A stretch of 64,000 bases of DNA, taken from CAWJMN01 sp963844055. GTDB taxonomy: Bacteria; Planctomycetota; Planctomycetia; Pirellulales; Pirellulaceae. Below are positions 44,802 to 54,562 of this stretch, one piece after another. Each line of letters starts with the position of its first letter. The stretch's first letter is position 1. Location: assembly GCA_963844055.1 (NCBI GenBank), contig CAWJMN010000001.1:1054001-1118000 (forward strand), read 5' to 3'. Made by a program: the position numbers and the translations under genes. The notes under the pieces were generated by a model that saw only the letters and a program-made list of their open reading frames with translations, did no database searches and had not been told where the DNA came from.

Positions 44802-45058
44802 CTATCGAATCCCTTCCTGTGGTACGGCAACGGGGCCTTCCGCTTGCTAACTATAAGCTAAAGGAGAAAATGCAAAAATACCTTTTACTGCTTTGTGGGG
44901 ATTACAGTCTTGTAATTGGAGGTGGTTTGGTGGCAATTCCGTGATAGACCCGTGGGGGGCAGCGGATAGGTTGGGCTGCGGTGGAATTCGGCCCGGAAAA
45001 GCCCTCCCGCAAGTAGCCCGGCAAGCCTACACTGAAGGATTAGAACCTTTGGAGAACT

Positions 45059-46455
45059 GTGACTGTGGCCCGAAAATACGAAAAACAAGCTCCGCCCGTG
45101 GAATCGAAGGGGAAGTACGCCTTCGTGAGCCTGGGATGCCCGAAAAACCTGGTCGACAGCGAGCGCATGCTGGGCCTGCTCAAAATTGACGGGTATCAAC
45201 TAACCCCAGAGCCAGAGGGGGCGGATTTTGTCGTTGTGAATACCTGCGGGTTCATTGAACGGGCGCGGACGGAATCGTTCCAGGCGATCGATGAAATGCT
45301 GGAGCTGAAGAAGGCCGGCAAAACCAAGGGAGTGATTGTCTCGGGCTGTTTGGCAGAGCGCCAAAAGGAAGACCTGCTGGCGGATCGGCCGGGGATCGAC
45401 TTTTTGGTGGGGGTGTTCGGTCGCGAAGAGATCACGCGCGTGGCCGACCGGCTGGTGGGGAACCTCGAAGAACAACGCTCGGTATTTCAGCCCGCGCCGA
45501 TTCGTGCGCTGCCTGATACGGAGCGGCTACGGATTACGCCGCGGCACTTTGCCTATTTGAAGATTTCGGAAGGTTGTGATCGGCTGTGTACGTTTTGCGC
45601 GATCCCGAAGATGCGCGGCAAACATGCGACCAAGCCGATTGATGATGTGATTCGTGAAGCCCGGCAGTTGGCCGCTGATGGGCGCGAGAACTGATCATCG
45701 TCGCCCAAGATACGACGTACTATGGCATGGACATGTACGGCGAAGTGCGTTTGGCGCAACTGCTGCTAGAGCTGGAACGCGTCGAGGGGATCGACTGGAT
45801 TCGCCTGATGTACTTCTATCCGATGTATATCACCGATGAACTGCTGGAAGTGCTGGCTGCCAGCAAGAAGATTGTGCCGTACATCGATATGCCGCTGCAA
45901 CACATTGCGGACCCGATGCTGAAGCGGATGGCTCGCCGCGTGACACGTAGCGAAACAGAATCGTTGATTACGAAGCTACGCAAGAGTTTGCCGAACCTGA
46001 CGATGCGGACCACGTTTATCACGGGTTTCCCTGGCGAAACCGAAGAGAACTTCAACGAGCTGGTTGAGTTCACCAAGGAGCAACGCTTTGAGCGGATGGG
46101 TGTATTTACCTATTCACTAGAGCCTGGTACTCCGGCAGTGAACTTGGCTGACCACTTGCCTGAAGAAGTGAAGAACGAACGCCGCGACGCCTTGATGGAA
46201 GTGCAGCAGCAGATCTCGTTTGAATACAACGAAGCCCAGATCGGCAAGATGGTGGATGTCATCTTGGACCAGAAGGTGCCGGAAGAGAAGAATGTGTTTG
46301 TTGGTCGGACGCACGCCGATGCCCCCGATGTGGATGGCTTGGTGTTTGTGACGGGGGACAAGGAAAAGCTGAAGGTTGGACAGATTGTTCCGACGCAGAT
46401 TGTAGCCAGCCAGGACTACGACTTGATTGGTTTGGCGAGCGGTCGCCCACGGTAG
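45059..46455 (+). CDS. rimO: Ribosomal protein S12 methylthiotransferase RimO, frameshifted near 45680
   Basis: RimO is a radical-SAM enzyme that methylthiolates an aspartate of ribosomal protein S12. The N-terminal UPF0004 domain (FVSLGCPKNLVDSERML, VVNTCGFIERAR, IVSGCLAERQ) supplies three cluster cysteines. The radical-SAM motif GCDRLCTFC (C-x3-C-x2-C) follows. After QLAADG the frame is lost; the next frame continues ELIIVAQDTTYYGMDMYGEV through ITGFPGETEENF to a TRAM domain (GRTHADAPDVDGLVFV). One G missing from GATGGGCGCG restores DGARELII. This is a one-base loss, unlike the gains at GCTAGC. Corrected length is 465 residues. GTG start follows GGAG. Confidence 0.92.
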
Positions 46456-46492
46456 GTTAGGGCCTTAGGGCCGATGTCAGTTTGAAGAGGAG

Positions 46493-46930
46493 ATGGGCAG
46501 GGTGTCATCGATAGAAACCTTGCGACGGGGTGTGGTTGGCGTGTTGGTCCAGGAAGGGCGGCTGCTGGTGATTACCCGGTCGCAGCATGTGCGTGCCCCG
46601 GGAAAAAGCTGTTTTCCCGGCGGTGGAATTGAGCCCGGCGAGACGGCCATGCAGGCTGTCGTCCGTGAGCTGAAAGAAGAAGTCGATCTGGACGTGGTTG
46701 CCAAGCGAGAGCTGTGGCGTAAGGTCACGCCGTGGAAGATCGATCTGTCTTGGTGGCTGGTGGAATGCTCCAGCCCGGAAACGCTTCGCCCAGCGCCGGC
46801 CGAAGTGGAATCGGTCTCTTGGCTATGTCCCAAGGAGATCGTGCGTTTGCAAAACTTGCTGCCGAGCAATCACGAATTCCTAGCGGCCTGGCGCGAGGGA
46901 ATTTTTGAGATTGATGGCCTGAGTCCCTAG
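46493..46930 (+). CDS. NUDIX hydrolase
   Basis: 145 residues with a complete NUDIX box (GGGIEPGETAMQAVVRELKEEVDL), the metal-binding G-x5-E-x7-REUxEExGU pattern with the final Gly replaced by Asp. Such enzymes hydrolyse nucleoside diphosphate-linked compounds; the substrate is unknown. It follows rimO by 37 bp in the same direction, so they are probably co-transcribed. The ATG lies only 2-4 bases after GAAGAGGAG, so a slightly later GTG start is possible. Confidence 0.88.
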   Translation: MGRVSSIETLRRGVVGVLVQEGRLLVITRSQHVRAPGKSCFPGGGIEPGETAMQAVVRELKEEVDLDVVAKRELWRKVTPWKIDLSWWLVECSSPETLRPAPAEVESVSWLCPKEIVRLQNLLPSNHEFLAAWREGIFEIDGLSP

Positions 46931-46938
46931 CTGTGGGA

Positions 46939-48189
46939 CTACCCGCGAGATGATGGTGCGGGAGCGCTAGAGGTTTTGCCGTCGCCATGGTAGCGGCGAT
47001 TGAAGATCTCAGGATCAAAGGGATCTTTCGGGACGAAGGGCGTTTTGTCGCCAGGCCCTTTGGGCTTTTCCTTCTTGCCGCGATTGAGGATCTCTGCGGC
47101 GGAATGTGGGTTGTCTTTGGACGGAGCAGTCGCCTTTGTGGTGGATGCGGACTGAGCCCCTTTTTTGCCTTCACGCTGGGGGATGGGGTGTGAATCGGCG
47201 GCCTGTGGATCTTCGGGGATTGAATCTTGGGATTCAATCGACTGAGTGGCAACGGCTGGGACAACGTCTCCCTCGGCAGGTAGGCCATCGTGAACGGTAC
47301 GCATGGTCGTGTTTGCCATGCTCTCTGCGGATGGTATCACGGCAGGGGTGGTACGAGGTTGTACGCCGGAAGCGAGGTCGATCCATTCGCGCAGTTCTTT
47401 GACCTGCGTTTGGGAGCGTTTGTCGAAGACTGGCGAAATCATGCCACCGTGGCGACGTTGGGCCATGATGAGCAGTGGGCTATCGGCAGGCTTTTGGGTG
47501 TCAACAAACTTCAGCAACGCATGTAAATTGCGATCAGTGAACCGTTTGATTAGCGGTTGGCCAGGAGCAGGGCGAACGAGGGCGAGTTCCGTCTTGGATG
47601 CAGAGCCATGACATTGATTGGCTGCGCAGCGATTGAGGACCATCGGCTGGATGACGGTGGCATAACGTTCGATGGCCAAGGGGGATAGTTGCTTTAGCGA
47701 GGCGTCAATTTGTTCGGCATCGATTGCGGGCTTTGCGGCCTGAGTGGTGGCGCGCTGGGTTGTTTCTTCGGCCAAGCTTGAAAGGCGACGCTCCATCATT
47801 TTGACGCGAGGGTTCTCGGGGTCGATCTTGGAGGCGGCCAGCCACTGCTGGGTCGCCCAAGCAGGCTGACGCTGACGCAGGCACCAGTCGGCAAGGTCGA
47901 GGTGGGAAGAGATTCGGCCGTCAAGCTGCTGGGTTTTGGCTTCGTAAAGTGCGGTCAACGAGGCGGCCGTGCATTCGGCATCGGCGGCAGGAATGCGAAG
48001 TTCGCCCGAGTCTCCTAGGGTGACAACATAGAAGTCGCCGGCCTTGGTGACTTGTCCTTGGATGACGTGGCCGTTGCGCAGAAGCAGTACCCCCGCATCG
48101 GGCGCAAACCCGGCAGGATCCGCCCCGGTTAGTGGAGCGATCAAGGCAACGATAGTAAGGAGTGCAATGCCTCCGCAGATCGACTTCAT
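46939..48189 (-). CDS. Exported protein with CxxxxCH haem-like motif
   Basis: 416 residues. A signal peptide (GGIALLTIVALIAPLTGA) precedes a small beta domain (LLLRNGHVIQGQVTKAGDFYVVTL), a TPR-like helix pair, and a cytochrome-type segment with RCAANQCHGSASKTELALVR, i.e. C-x4-CH, the variant found in many planctomycete cytochromes. GGMISPVFDK may supply the distal methionine. The C-terminal 150 residues are Pro/Ser/Lys/Gln-rich. Convergent with the NUDIX gene (8 bp gap). ATG 48189 is chosen because it begins the signal peptide. Whether haem is bound needs the motif to be attached by a cytochrome-maturation system. Confidence 0.72.
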   Translation of the reverse strand: MKSICGGIALLTIVALIAPLTGADPAGFAPDAGVLLLRNGHVIQGQVTKAGDFYVVTLGDSGELRIPAADAECTAASLTALYEAKTQQLDGRISSHLDLADWCLRQRQPAWATQQWLAASKIDPENPRVKMMERRLSSLAEETTQRATTQAAKPAIDAEQIDASLKQLSPLAIERYATVIQPMVLNRCAANQCHGSASKTELALVRPAPGQPLIKRFTDRNLHALLKFVDTQKPADSPLLIMAQRRHGGMISPVFDKRSQTQVKELREWIDLASGVQPRTTPAVIPSAESMANTTMRTVHDGLPAEGDVVPAVATQSIESQDSIPEDPQAADSHPIPQREGKKGAQSASTTKATAPSKDNPHSAAEILNRGKKEKPKGPGDKTPFVPKDPFDPEIFNRRYHGDGKTSSAPAPSSRG

Positions 48190-48394
48190 GGCGAGGCGGA
48201 GGTTACGAGCCCTTGGTGATGCGGTCAAGGCGAAAATGGCCAGAGTTTGCAGTTCGGAGATGGATTTTCGAAGAAATCCTCAGTGGGGCCCCGTTGCCCG
48301 AACCCCTTATCCAGACAATGCTTAGGGCTTAGAGGTGCCTGGGAAAGGGCGGAAGCCAATTGGCGAAATTGCAGAGGCGGAAAGAGGGGATGGA

Positions 48395-48688
48395 ATGGCC
48401 AAAAAAGAGAAAAACACCAGCGTGGGTGCTGAAGTCCACTATAGTGGGCGGGTGCAGGGGGTTGGGTTTCGGGTGAACGCGAAGCAGATCGCTCGGCAGT
48501 ATGCTGTGACGGGCTTTGTCCGCAATCTGGATGATGGCCGGGTTCAATTGCGGGTGGAGGGGGAAGAGGCCGAGGTGCACCGGTTTCTGGCGGCCGTTTT
48601 GGATTCGATGGCGCTTAACATTTCGGGCACAACCGTTTCAGACGTACCGGCCTCGGGGCGTTTTTCTGGATTTGAAATCACGGGCTAG
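48395..48688 (+). CDS. Acylphosphatase
   Basis: 97 residues. The family signature YSGRVQGVGFRVNAK supplies the catalytic arginine and phosphate loop, and FVRNLDDGRVQLRVEGE supplies the catalytic asparagine. The fold is a small ferredoxin-like barrel that hydrolyses acyl phosphates. The start at 48395 follows a GAGGGG site; the frame extends 20 residues further upstream but that part is unlike the family. Confidence 0.9.
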   Translation: MAKKEKNTSVGAEVHYSGRVQGVGFRVNAKQIARQYAVTGFVRNLDDGRVQLRVEGEEAEVHRFLAAVLDSMALNISGTTVSDVPASGRFSGFEITG

Positions 48689-48851
48689 AGCAGGTTTAGG
48701 GGAGGTTGGCTACGATGAAAGCTTGAATTTTGTTCGCTCGGCCGAACCGAAACGCTATCGTGTTCGTAAGGGCATTGCCGCATTGGCTTTCGGGCTGATG
48801 GGCGGATCCATCGAATCTTCATAATCAGGCCTTTTTCCAGCTAGTTACCGC

Positions 48852-50669
48852 ATGTTTTCTACGATCCTTGACGCTTCGAATCTGCTGGCCCAAGTTCGGC
48901 TGTTGCGTCTGCTGCGAATTCAGCTGCCGGAATCTATCGTTAACTGGCTGACTCCCATCTGGATTTTGGGGGTGGGAGCCATTATCGGCTTGGTGCTGTT
49001 TCTTGTGATCGCGTCGCTTGGACGTGTGCTTTCCCGCGTGCCTGGACTGGGGCAGCTGGACCGTAAGCCCGTTCAACTTTGGGGTGCCGTGGCCGTACTG
49101 GCGGTTTTGCTTGGCATCGGAATGGTGGCGACCACGGGTGGTGTTGGTGGTGCAGCCGTGGCCGGAGCGGCGGATGGGGCAGGGGTGTGGTCGGTCATTG
49201 GAACGATCGCGATTTCGCTGTTCCTGGCGATGGGGCTGATTGCCGTTTGTTCGGAACGTGCCCAGCGTGAGTTAAATGATTCGATTCGCGAAGGGGTTTT
49301 GCTTCCCCTGGCTTCTACCGTGGTGGGCCTGGCGGTGTTTGGGGTGTTTGGTTTGACAATCGTGCGCGACCCCGTTGGCATGCTAGAAAACCTGACTCGT
49401 TACACCAAGTTGGCAACGGGGGGCGAAGTTACCAAGACGTATACGATTCCTGCGCCGGCTAATGATACGGCTGATCCTGAACAGGTTGAGCTCGACGTCG
49501 ATTTTCGGTCATCGGAAATTCAGCGGATCTCATTTGAGGGTGATCAGCGGGTAAAGATTTCCACGACTCCGTTTGATAAGCCCTTGCTAACGACGCGGAT
49601 CTTTGATGTTGTTCCCGATGAAAAGCCTACCGAGAAAACGGGGCTTTGGGCACGCACGCCCGATAGCGTTTTGCCATTTGTAGAATCGAAGGTCACCAAG
49701 CTGTACGCCAAGAATTTCGGGACGAAGCCCGCGACGCTTACGGGAACCTTTACCAGCCAGATTGCAAACCCCGAAATGTTGTTGGTGCCACGCTTTGCGA
49801 TCTTCATCGTATGCGTGTTTTTGGCCTATACGATTCAGCGGACCTTGTTTCCAAAGTTGGCAGCGGTGGCTCATGCGACCGCCAAGTCGGATGTGGCATC
49901 GCCAACGTATGCCATTTTGATGGGGCTGGGGGTGTTCGCTTTGGCGGTGTTTGTGTTTATTCCGTACAACACATTTGGTGAAGACATCAAGATGCTGAAG
50001 GACTCGAGCCTGACGCTGATCCTGGTGTTTGGCATCATTCAGGCAGTGTGGGCAGCCAGCCAGTCGGTCTCGCAAGAGATTGAAGGGAAGACAGCACTGA
50101 CGGTTTTGAGCAAGCCAATTGGCCGTCGGGATTTTATCCTGGGCAAGTTCTTTGGTATTGGCTGGTCGGCTGGGATGATGATCTGCATCTTGGGGTTGGT
50201 TCTGCTCGTTTGCGTGGCCTATAAGCCGGTATACGACGCACGTGAAGGTTCGGTGGATAACCCGACTTGGCAACTTTGTACTCGTGAGATGATGCAGGTT
50301 ATTCCGGGTTTGTTTTTGGCATTGCTGGAAGTGCTTGTGATGGCAGCGATCAGCGTTGCGATCTCGACCCGGCTACCAATGGTGCCGAACTTTATCTTGT
50401 GCTTTACGATCTATGTGCTGGGACACCTTACGCCGCTTTTGGTGCAGTCGAAGGCGGTTGCAGAGAACGCGGAGGCGGTCATCTTCTTAGGGAAGATGTT
50501 AGCGACCGTGTTGCCGGTGCTGGATCACTTCAATATTCAGGCGAGCATTTCGGCCGGCGTTGCCGTACCGACACACTACTTGATTGTTACGACGGCCTAC
50601 TGCGTGCTGTATAGCTCGATTGCGATGCTGTTGGCGCTAGTGCTGTTTGAAGATCGCGACCTGGCATAA
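48852..50669 (+). CDS. ABC-2 type transporter permease
   Basis: 605 residues with many membrane segments. Three or four lie in the first 150 residues, including IWILGVGAIIGLVLFLVIASL. There is a large exoplasmic region (170-330), and a C-terminal bundle with IIQAVWAASQSVSQEIEGKTALTVLSKPIGRRDFILGKF, the typical ABC-2 permease loop. No ATPase gene is adjacent, so its partner is elsewhere. Substrate unknown. No clear ribosome site precedes the ATG at 48852. A terminator follows. Confidence 0.82.
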   Translation: MFSTILDASNLLAQVRLLRLLRIQLPESIVNWLTPIWILGVGAIIGLVLFLVIASLGRVLSRVPGLGQLDRKPVQLWGAVAVLAVLLGIGMVATTGGVGGAAVAGAADGAGVWSVIGTIAISLFLAMGLIAVCSERAQRELNDSIREGVLLPLASTVVGLAVFGVFGLTIVRDPVGMLENLTRYTKLATGGEVTKTYTIPAPANDTADPEQVELDVDFRSSEIQRISFEGDQRVKISTTPFDKPLLTTRIFDVVPDEKPTEKTGLWARTPDSVLPFVESKVTKLYAKNFGTKPATLTGTFTSQIANPEMLLVPRFAIFIVCVFLAYTIQRTLFPKLAAVAHATAKSDVASPTYAILMGLGVFALAVFVFIPYNTFGEDIKMLKDSSLTLILVFGIIQAVWAASQSVSQEIEGKTALTVLSKPIGRRDFILGKFFGIGWSAGMMICILGLVLLVCVAYKPVYDAREGSVDNPTWQLCTREMMQVIPGLFLALLEVLVMAAISVAISTRLPMVPNFILCFTIYVLGHLTPLLVQSKAVAENAEAVIFLGKMLATVLPVLDHFNIQASISAGVAVPTHYLIVTTAYCVLYSSIAMLLALVLFEDRDLA

Positions 50670-50705
50670 TTTGACGGCAGGTTGCTGTTGCTCAATGAGC
50701 TTTTC

Positions 50706-50744
50706 AAGAAGGGCTTCCCAAGTATGGGGAGCCATTCTTTTTTT
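50706..50744 (+). terminator. Terminator of the ABC permease gene
   Basis: Stem AAGAAGGGCTTCCC / GGGGAGCCATTCTT (one mismatch, one G-T pair) with a short loop, followed by a run of T residues. Confidence 0.8.
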
Positions 50745-50826
50745 GGTGGATGGCGAGGGGCATTTTTTGCGAGACTCTGAAAGTGATTCGTGGTAGATTC
50801 CACGTTTTACCAAGGAGATCTTGCTA

Positions 50827-53574
50827 ATGAAAAATTGCTGGCGACGGGTGTTAGGGCTGACAGTAGGTGCTTGCCTTGGTGTGATGCCATTGGCATGGTC
50901 GGATGAACCTCAAGTGGAGTCCACGAAGGACTTGGTGGGGCGATCACGCGATGAATATATCGTGACGCCCGTCAATCAGCGGCTGACACCCGTGGGGCGG
51001 CAGGTAGAGCTGGCTGGCATGCGTCCGCAGGCAATGGCCCTTTCGCCCGATGGAAAGATGCTGGTCGTTTCTGGCAAGACCAGCGAGCTAGTAGTTGTCG
51101 ATCCGAGCACGGGTGATGTGAAGCAGCGAGTGCAGTTGCCCAATGATAGCCAAACGGAGCCGATGCCAAATGTTCCGTCGACCAATATTCTGATGCCGGA
51201 TCGGCGAGGGCAGGTCAGTTTTACCGGCCTTCTGTTTACGCCTGACGGCAAGCGAATCTACCTGAGCAATGTGAACGGCTCTATTAAGGTATTTGCAGTC
51301 CAGGAAGATGGGAGCGTTGCGCCTTCCCATTCGATTGCGCTGCCATCGGCCGGCGCACCACGCCGGAAGGAAGAGATCCCCAGCGGCCTTGCGCTTTCGG
51401 AAGATGGGTCCAAGCTTTATGTTTGCGGCAACCTTTCCAATCGGTTGATTGAATTGGAGACGACCCACGGAAAGGTTTTGCGGACGTTTGACGTGGGGGC
51501 TGCCCCGTACGATGTGGTTGTTGTGGGGGGGAAGGCATTTGTTAGTAATTGGGCAGGCAGGCGTCCGACTACGGGAGATTTAACAGGACCCGCAGGACGC
51601 GGAACGGAAGTTCGCGTGGACCCTGTTCGACATATTGCCAGCGAAGGTTCTGTAAGTGTTGTGCATCTGCAAGATGAGAAGCCCACGAAAGAAATCTTAG
51701 TGGGGCTACATGCCAGTGGGCTGGCTGTGTCTCGTGATAAGGAATTTGTGGTGTGCGCCAATGCAGGAAGCGATACGCTGAGCATTTTGCATGTTGAGAA
51801 GGAGGAAGTGACGGAAACCGTGTGGGTGAAGGCTCGGCCGTCAGACTTGTTCGGGGCTTCGCCCAATGCACTTGCGTTTGACGCTGAGGGAGAACGGCTG
51901 TTTGTAGCCAATGGCTCGCAGAATGCGATTGCGGTTCTGGAATTTGAGCCGGAGGATCGAGGCGATACCAAGCTGCTTGGCCTGATTCCGGTAGGGTGGT
52001 TTCCCGGGGCCGTTGTGTACGATTCGGGGCGAAAAGGAATCTACTCGGCCAATATCAAGGGATTGCCGATTCAAGCGAAGAAGTTTGCAGGAACCAAGGC
52101 AGAGGGGTTTAACTCTCACCACTATCATGGATCGGTTTCTTTGGTGCCGATGCCGAACGATTTGCAACTGACGATGCTTTCGCAGCAAGTGGAGAAGAAC
52201 TTGCGAAGTGAAACGATTGCTCAGGCTGCCTTGCCGGCCCGTCCTGATCAGCCGGCACGGGCCATTCCCCAGCGGATTGGTGAACCCAGCTTAATCAAGC
52301 ATGTGGTTTATATTCTGAAAGAGAACCGCACTTATGACCAAGTGTTTGGTGGGCTAAAACGTGGGCGAGGGAATGCGGAGCTGTGCATCTTTGGGCCAGA
52401 GATCACTCCCAATCAGCACAAGATGGTGGAAGAGTTTGTCTTGCTTGATAACACCTATTGCGCAGGGATCTTAAGTGCGGATGGGCATCAGTGGAGCACG
52501 ACGGCATTTAGCACCGACTATATGGAGAAGAGCTTTGCCGGTTTTCCACGTAGTTATCCCGATGGAATGGGGCCCGATGAAAGTGATGCGATTGCGTATT
52601 CACCGGCCGGATTCTTGTGGGACAATGCGCTGGCCGGAAAGAAGACCATTCGTAACTATGGCGAGTTCATGACACCTCAGGTGAAGTGGCGCGATCCGGC
52701 CAAGAAGGGTGAGCCCGACTATATGGCTTGCTATCGTGCCTGGAAGGGGGAAACGAACGACGTGATTTTTGCTTGTTCGCCTTCGATCGAATCGATCCGC
52801 TCCTTTTCCTCGACCGAGTATGTTGGCTGGAACATGAGCGTGCCCGACCAGTATCGGGCTGACATCATTCTGAAAGAGCTCAAAGAGTATGAGGCCAAGG
52901 GGGAGTTTCCTAACTTGGTGATTATCTGCCTGCCTAACGATCACACCAGTGGCACAAGTCGCGGTTGCCCAACGCCAGACTCTTGTATGGCTGACAATGA
53001 CTTGGCGTTTGGCCGAATTGTGGAAGGGCTTAGTCATTCGCAGTTTTGGAAGGAGATGGCAATTTTTGCCATTGAGGATGATCCGCAAGCCGGCTGGGAC
53101 CATGTCAGCGGCTATCGCACAACCGCTTACTGCCTGAGTCCGTATGCGAAGCGCGGTGCAGTGGTTAGTACGCAGTACAACACCACCAGCATGATCCGTA
53201 CGATCGAGCAGATTTTGGGCCTAAAGCCGATGAATCAGTTCGATGCCAGCGCTACGCCTTTGTTTGACTGCTTTACGGATGAAGCAAACCTAACACCCTT
53301 TAAGGCAGTGTCAGTTAATGTGCCGCTCGACAAAATGAACCCTTCGCCACAGAGCATTTTGGATGCAGTACTTAAAAGTGATGCCTTGGTTTCGGCAACG
53401 CTCAATTTCCGCGAGATTGATCGTGCTCCTGAGGATGTTCTGAACCGGATCTTGTGGCGCTCGATGAAAGGAAGTTCGCAGCCTTATCCCGAATGGGCGA
53501 TTTCTCTTTCCGCTGAGGAGGAGGAAGAAGAGGAGGAAGAGCGGCTCCTCCTCGAGAAGAAAAAGGCTGAGTAG
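50827..53574 (+). CDS. Exported YVTN beta-propeller / phosphoesterase protein
   Basis: 915 residues. A signal peptide (RRVLGLTVGACLGVMPLAWS) is followed by a YVTN-type beta-propeller over residues 60-430 (MALSPDGKMLVVSG, GLLFTPDGKRIYLSN, ALSEDGSKLYVCGNLS). A PF04185-type phosphoesterase domain begins at HVVYILKENRTYDQVFG, with GILSADGHQWSTTAFSTDY, LVIICLPNDHTSG and FAIEDDPQAGWDHVSGYRT supplying metal and catalytic residues. Such fusions are common in planctomycetes and are thought to release phosphate outside the cytoplasm; the substrate is unknown. The C-terminus ends in an acidic run of about ten glutamates and a Lys-rich tail. ATG 50827 has AAGGAG upstream. Confidence 0.88.
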   Translation: MKNCWRRVLGLTVGACLGVMPLAWSDEPQVESTKDLVGRSRDEYIVTPVNQRLTPVGRQVELAGMRPQAMALSPDGKMLVVSGKTSELVVVDPSTGDVKQRVQLPNDSQTEPMPNVPSTNILMPDRRGQVSFTGLLFTPDGKRIYLSNVNGSIKVFAVQEDGSVAPSHSIALPSAGAPRRKEEIPSGLALSEDGSKLYVCGNLSNRLIELETTHGKVLRTFDVGAAPYDVVVVGGKAFVSNWAGRRPTTGDLTGPAGRGTEVRVDPVRHIASEGSVSVVHLQDEKPTKEILVGLHASGLAVSRDKEFVVCANAGSDTLSILHVEKEEVTETVWVKARPSDLFGASPNALAFDAEGERLFVANGSQNAIAVLEFEPEDRGDTKLLGLIPVGWFPGAVVYDSGRKGIYSANIKGLPIQAKKFAGTKAEGFNSHHYHGSVSLVPMPNDLQLTMLSQQVEKNLRSETIAQAALPARPDQPARAIPQRIGEPSLIKHVVYILKENRTYDQVFGGLKRGRGNAELCIFGPEITPNQHKMVEEFVLLDNTYCAGILSADGHQWSTTAFSTDYMEKSFAGFPRSYPDGMGPDESDAIAYSPAGFLWDNALAGKKTIRNYGEFMTPQVKWRDPAKKGEPDYMACYRAWKGETNDVIFACSPSIESIRSFSSTEYVGWNMSVPDQYRADIILKELKEYEAKGEFPNLVIICLPNDHTSGTSRGCPTPDSCMADNDLAFGRIVEGLSHSQFWKEMAIFAIEDDPQAGWDHVSGYRTTAYCLSPYAKRGAVVSTQYNTTSMIRTIEQILGLKPMNQFDASATPLFDCFTDEANLTPFKAVSVNVPLDKMNPSPQSILDAVLKSDALVSATLNFREIDRAPEDVLNRILWRSMKGSSQPYPEWAISLSAEEEEEEEEERLLLEKKKAE

Positions 53575-53593
53575 CAAGCGGCAGGTTGCAAAG

Positions 53594-54562
53594 CTAACTA
53601 TACAGCGATGCGACCCATTCGCCGTAACCATTGAATTTTTGCGTTGGGAACTGTTCCTGGGTTCCTAACATGCGCTCGGTCGATTGATTCCAAGGCACAT
53701 GCACCTGAGGATCGACGTTGGACTGGAACGGATAGGCTTTGGGGTTGATCGTGCTCCAGAATGTGGCAGGTTGTCGGCCCACAAGTTCGATCTTGTCGAT
53801 GGACTTGATCGATTTGTAGCCGTACTTCCACGGCACCACTAAGCGCAGTGGTGCGCCATGCTGCTTCAGAAGGGGTTGGCCGTACATTCCCGTTGCGAGC
53901 AGGGTGAGTTCGCATCGTGCTTCTGCCAACGTTAGGCCTTCCACGTAGGGCCAGGGGAATGAAGCATCCTCTTGCCGCGATGCTTGCTCGGGGCGCTGGA
54001 ACGAAGTGAACTTGACATGGGTGGCGGCTGCAATGGGCTCGACCATCTCTAGCAGTTTCGCCAAGGGAAAGCCGGTCCAAGGCACTGCCATGGCCCAGCG
54101 TTCCACACAGCGGTGACGATATTCACGCTCGGCAATGTCGGGCTTGAACTTCTGAAGCAGGTCATCGAGGTCGAGCGTGATGGGTTTCTTGCACAGGCCG
54201 CTAATGGATACCTTCCAAGGGCTGGGCTCAAACTTTTCGACGTATTGCCAGCAGGCTTTGGTGCGGCTGAATTCGTAGAAGTTGGTAAACCTTGCGGCGG
54301 CAACGCGTGCGGTTTGTGCGCGGCCGGCCGAGAATCGATCGTCTTTCTCGCCCACGATAAAGCCTTGGGCCGTGGCTGAAGCATAAGACCATTGCCCCGC
54401 GCGAACCACTTCGTCATCGGGTGCAAAAGCACCCTCCTTAAATCGCCACATGCCATAGGCGGCGGCTACGCCCCCCATCGTTCCCAGCATCAACAGATTG
54501 CGGCGATCCTGAAAAAAACCTCGTGGCCGATGTTTATTCAGCCCCAGTGGATCTTCTGCCAT
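53594..54562 (-). CDS. msrP: Protein-methionine-sulfoxide reductase catalytic subunit MsrP
   Basis: 322 residues. A molybdopterin-dependent, Tat-exported enzyme that reduces methionine sulfoxide in envelope proteins. A twin-arginine start (QDRRNLLMLGTMGGVAAAYG) is followed by NFYEFSRTK, the molybdenum-ligand cysteine in RHRCVERWAMAVPW, and GAPLRLVVPWKYGYKSIKSI with KVELVG-type end motifs. The RBS AGGAGG is strong. Its usual haem membrane partner MsrQ is not adjacent. It converges on the phosphoesterase gene with a 19-bp gap. Confidence 0.93.
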   Translation of the reverse strand: MAEDPLGLNKHRPRGFFQDRRNLLMLGTMGGVAAAYGMWRFKEGAFAPDDEVVRAGQWSYASATAQGFIVGEKDDRFSAGRAQTARVAAARFTNFYEFSRTKACWQYVEKFEPSPWKVSISGLCKKPITLDLDDLLQKFKPDIAEREYRHRCVERWAMAVPWTGFPLAKLLEMVEPIAAATHVKFTSFQRPEQASRQEDASFPWPYVEGLTLAEARCELTLLATGMYGQPLLKQHGAPLRLVVPWKYGYKSIKSIDKIELVGRQPATFWSTINPKAYPFQSNVDPQVHVPWNQSTERMLGTQEQFPTQKFNGYGEWVASLYS

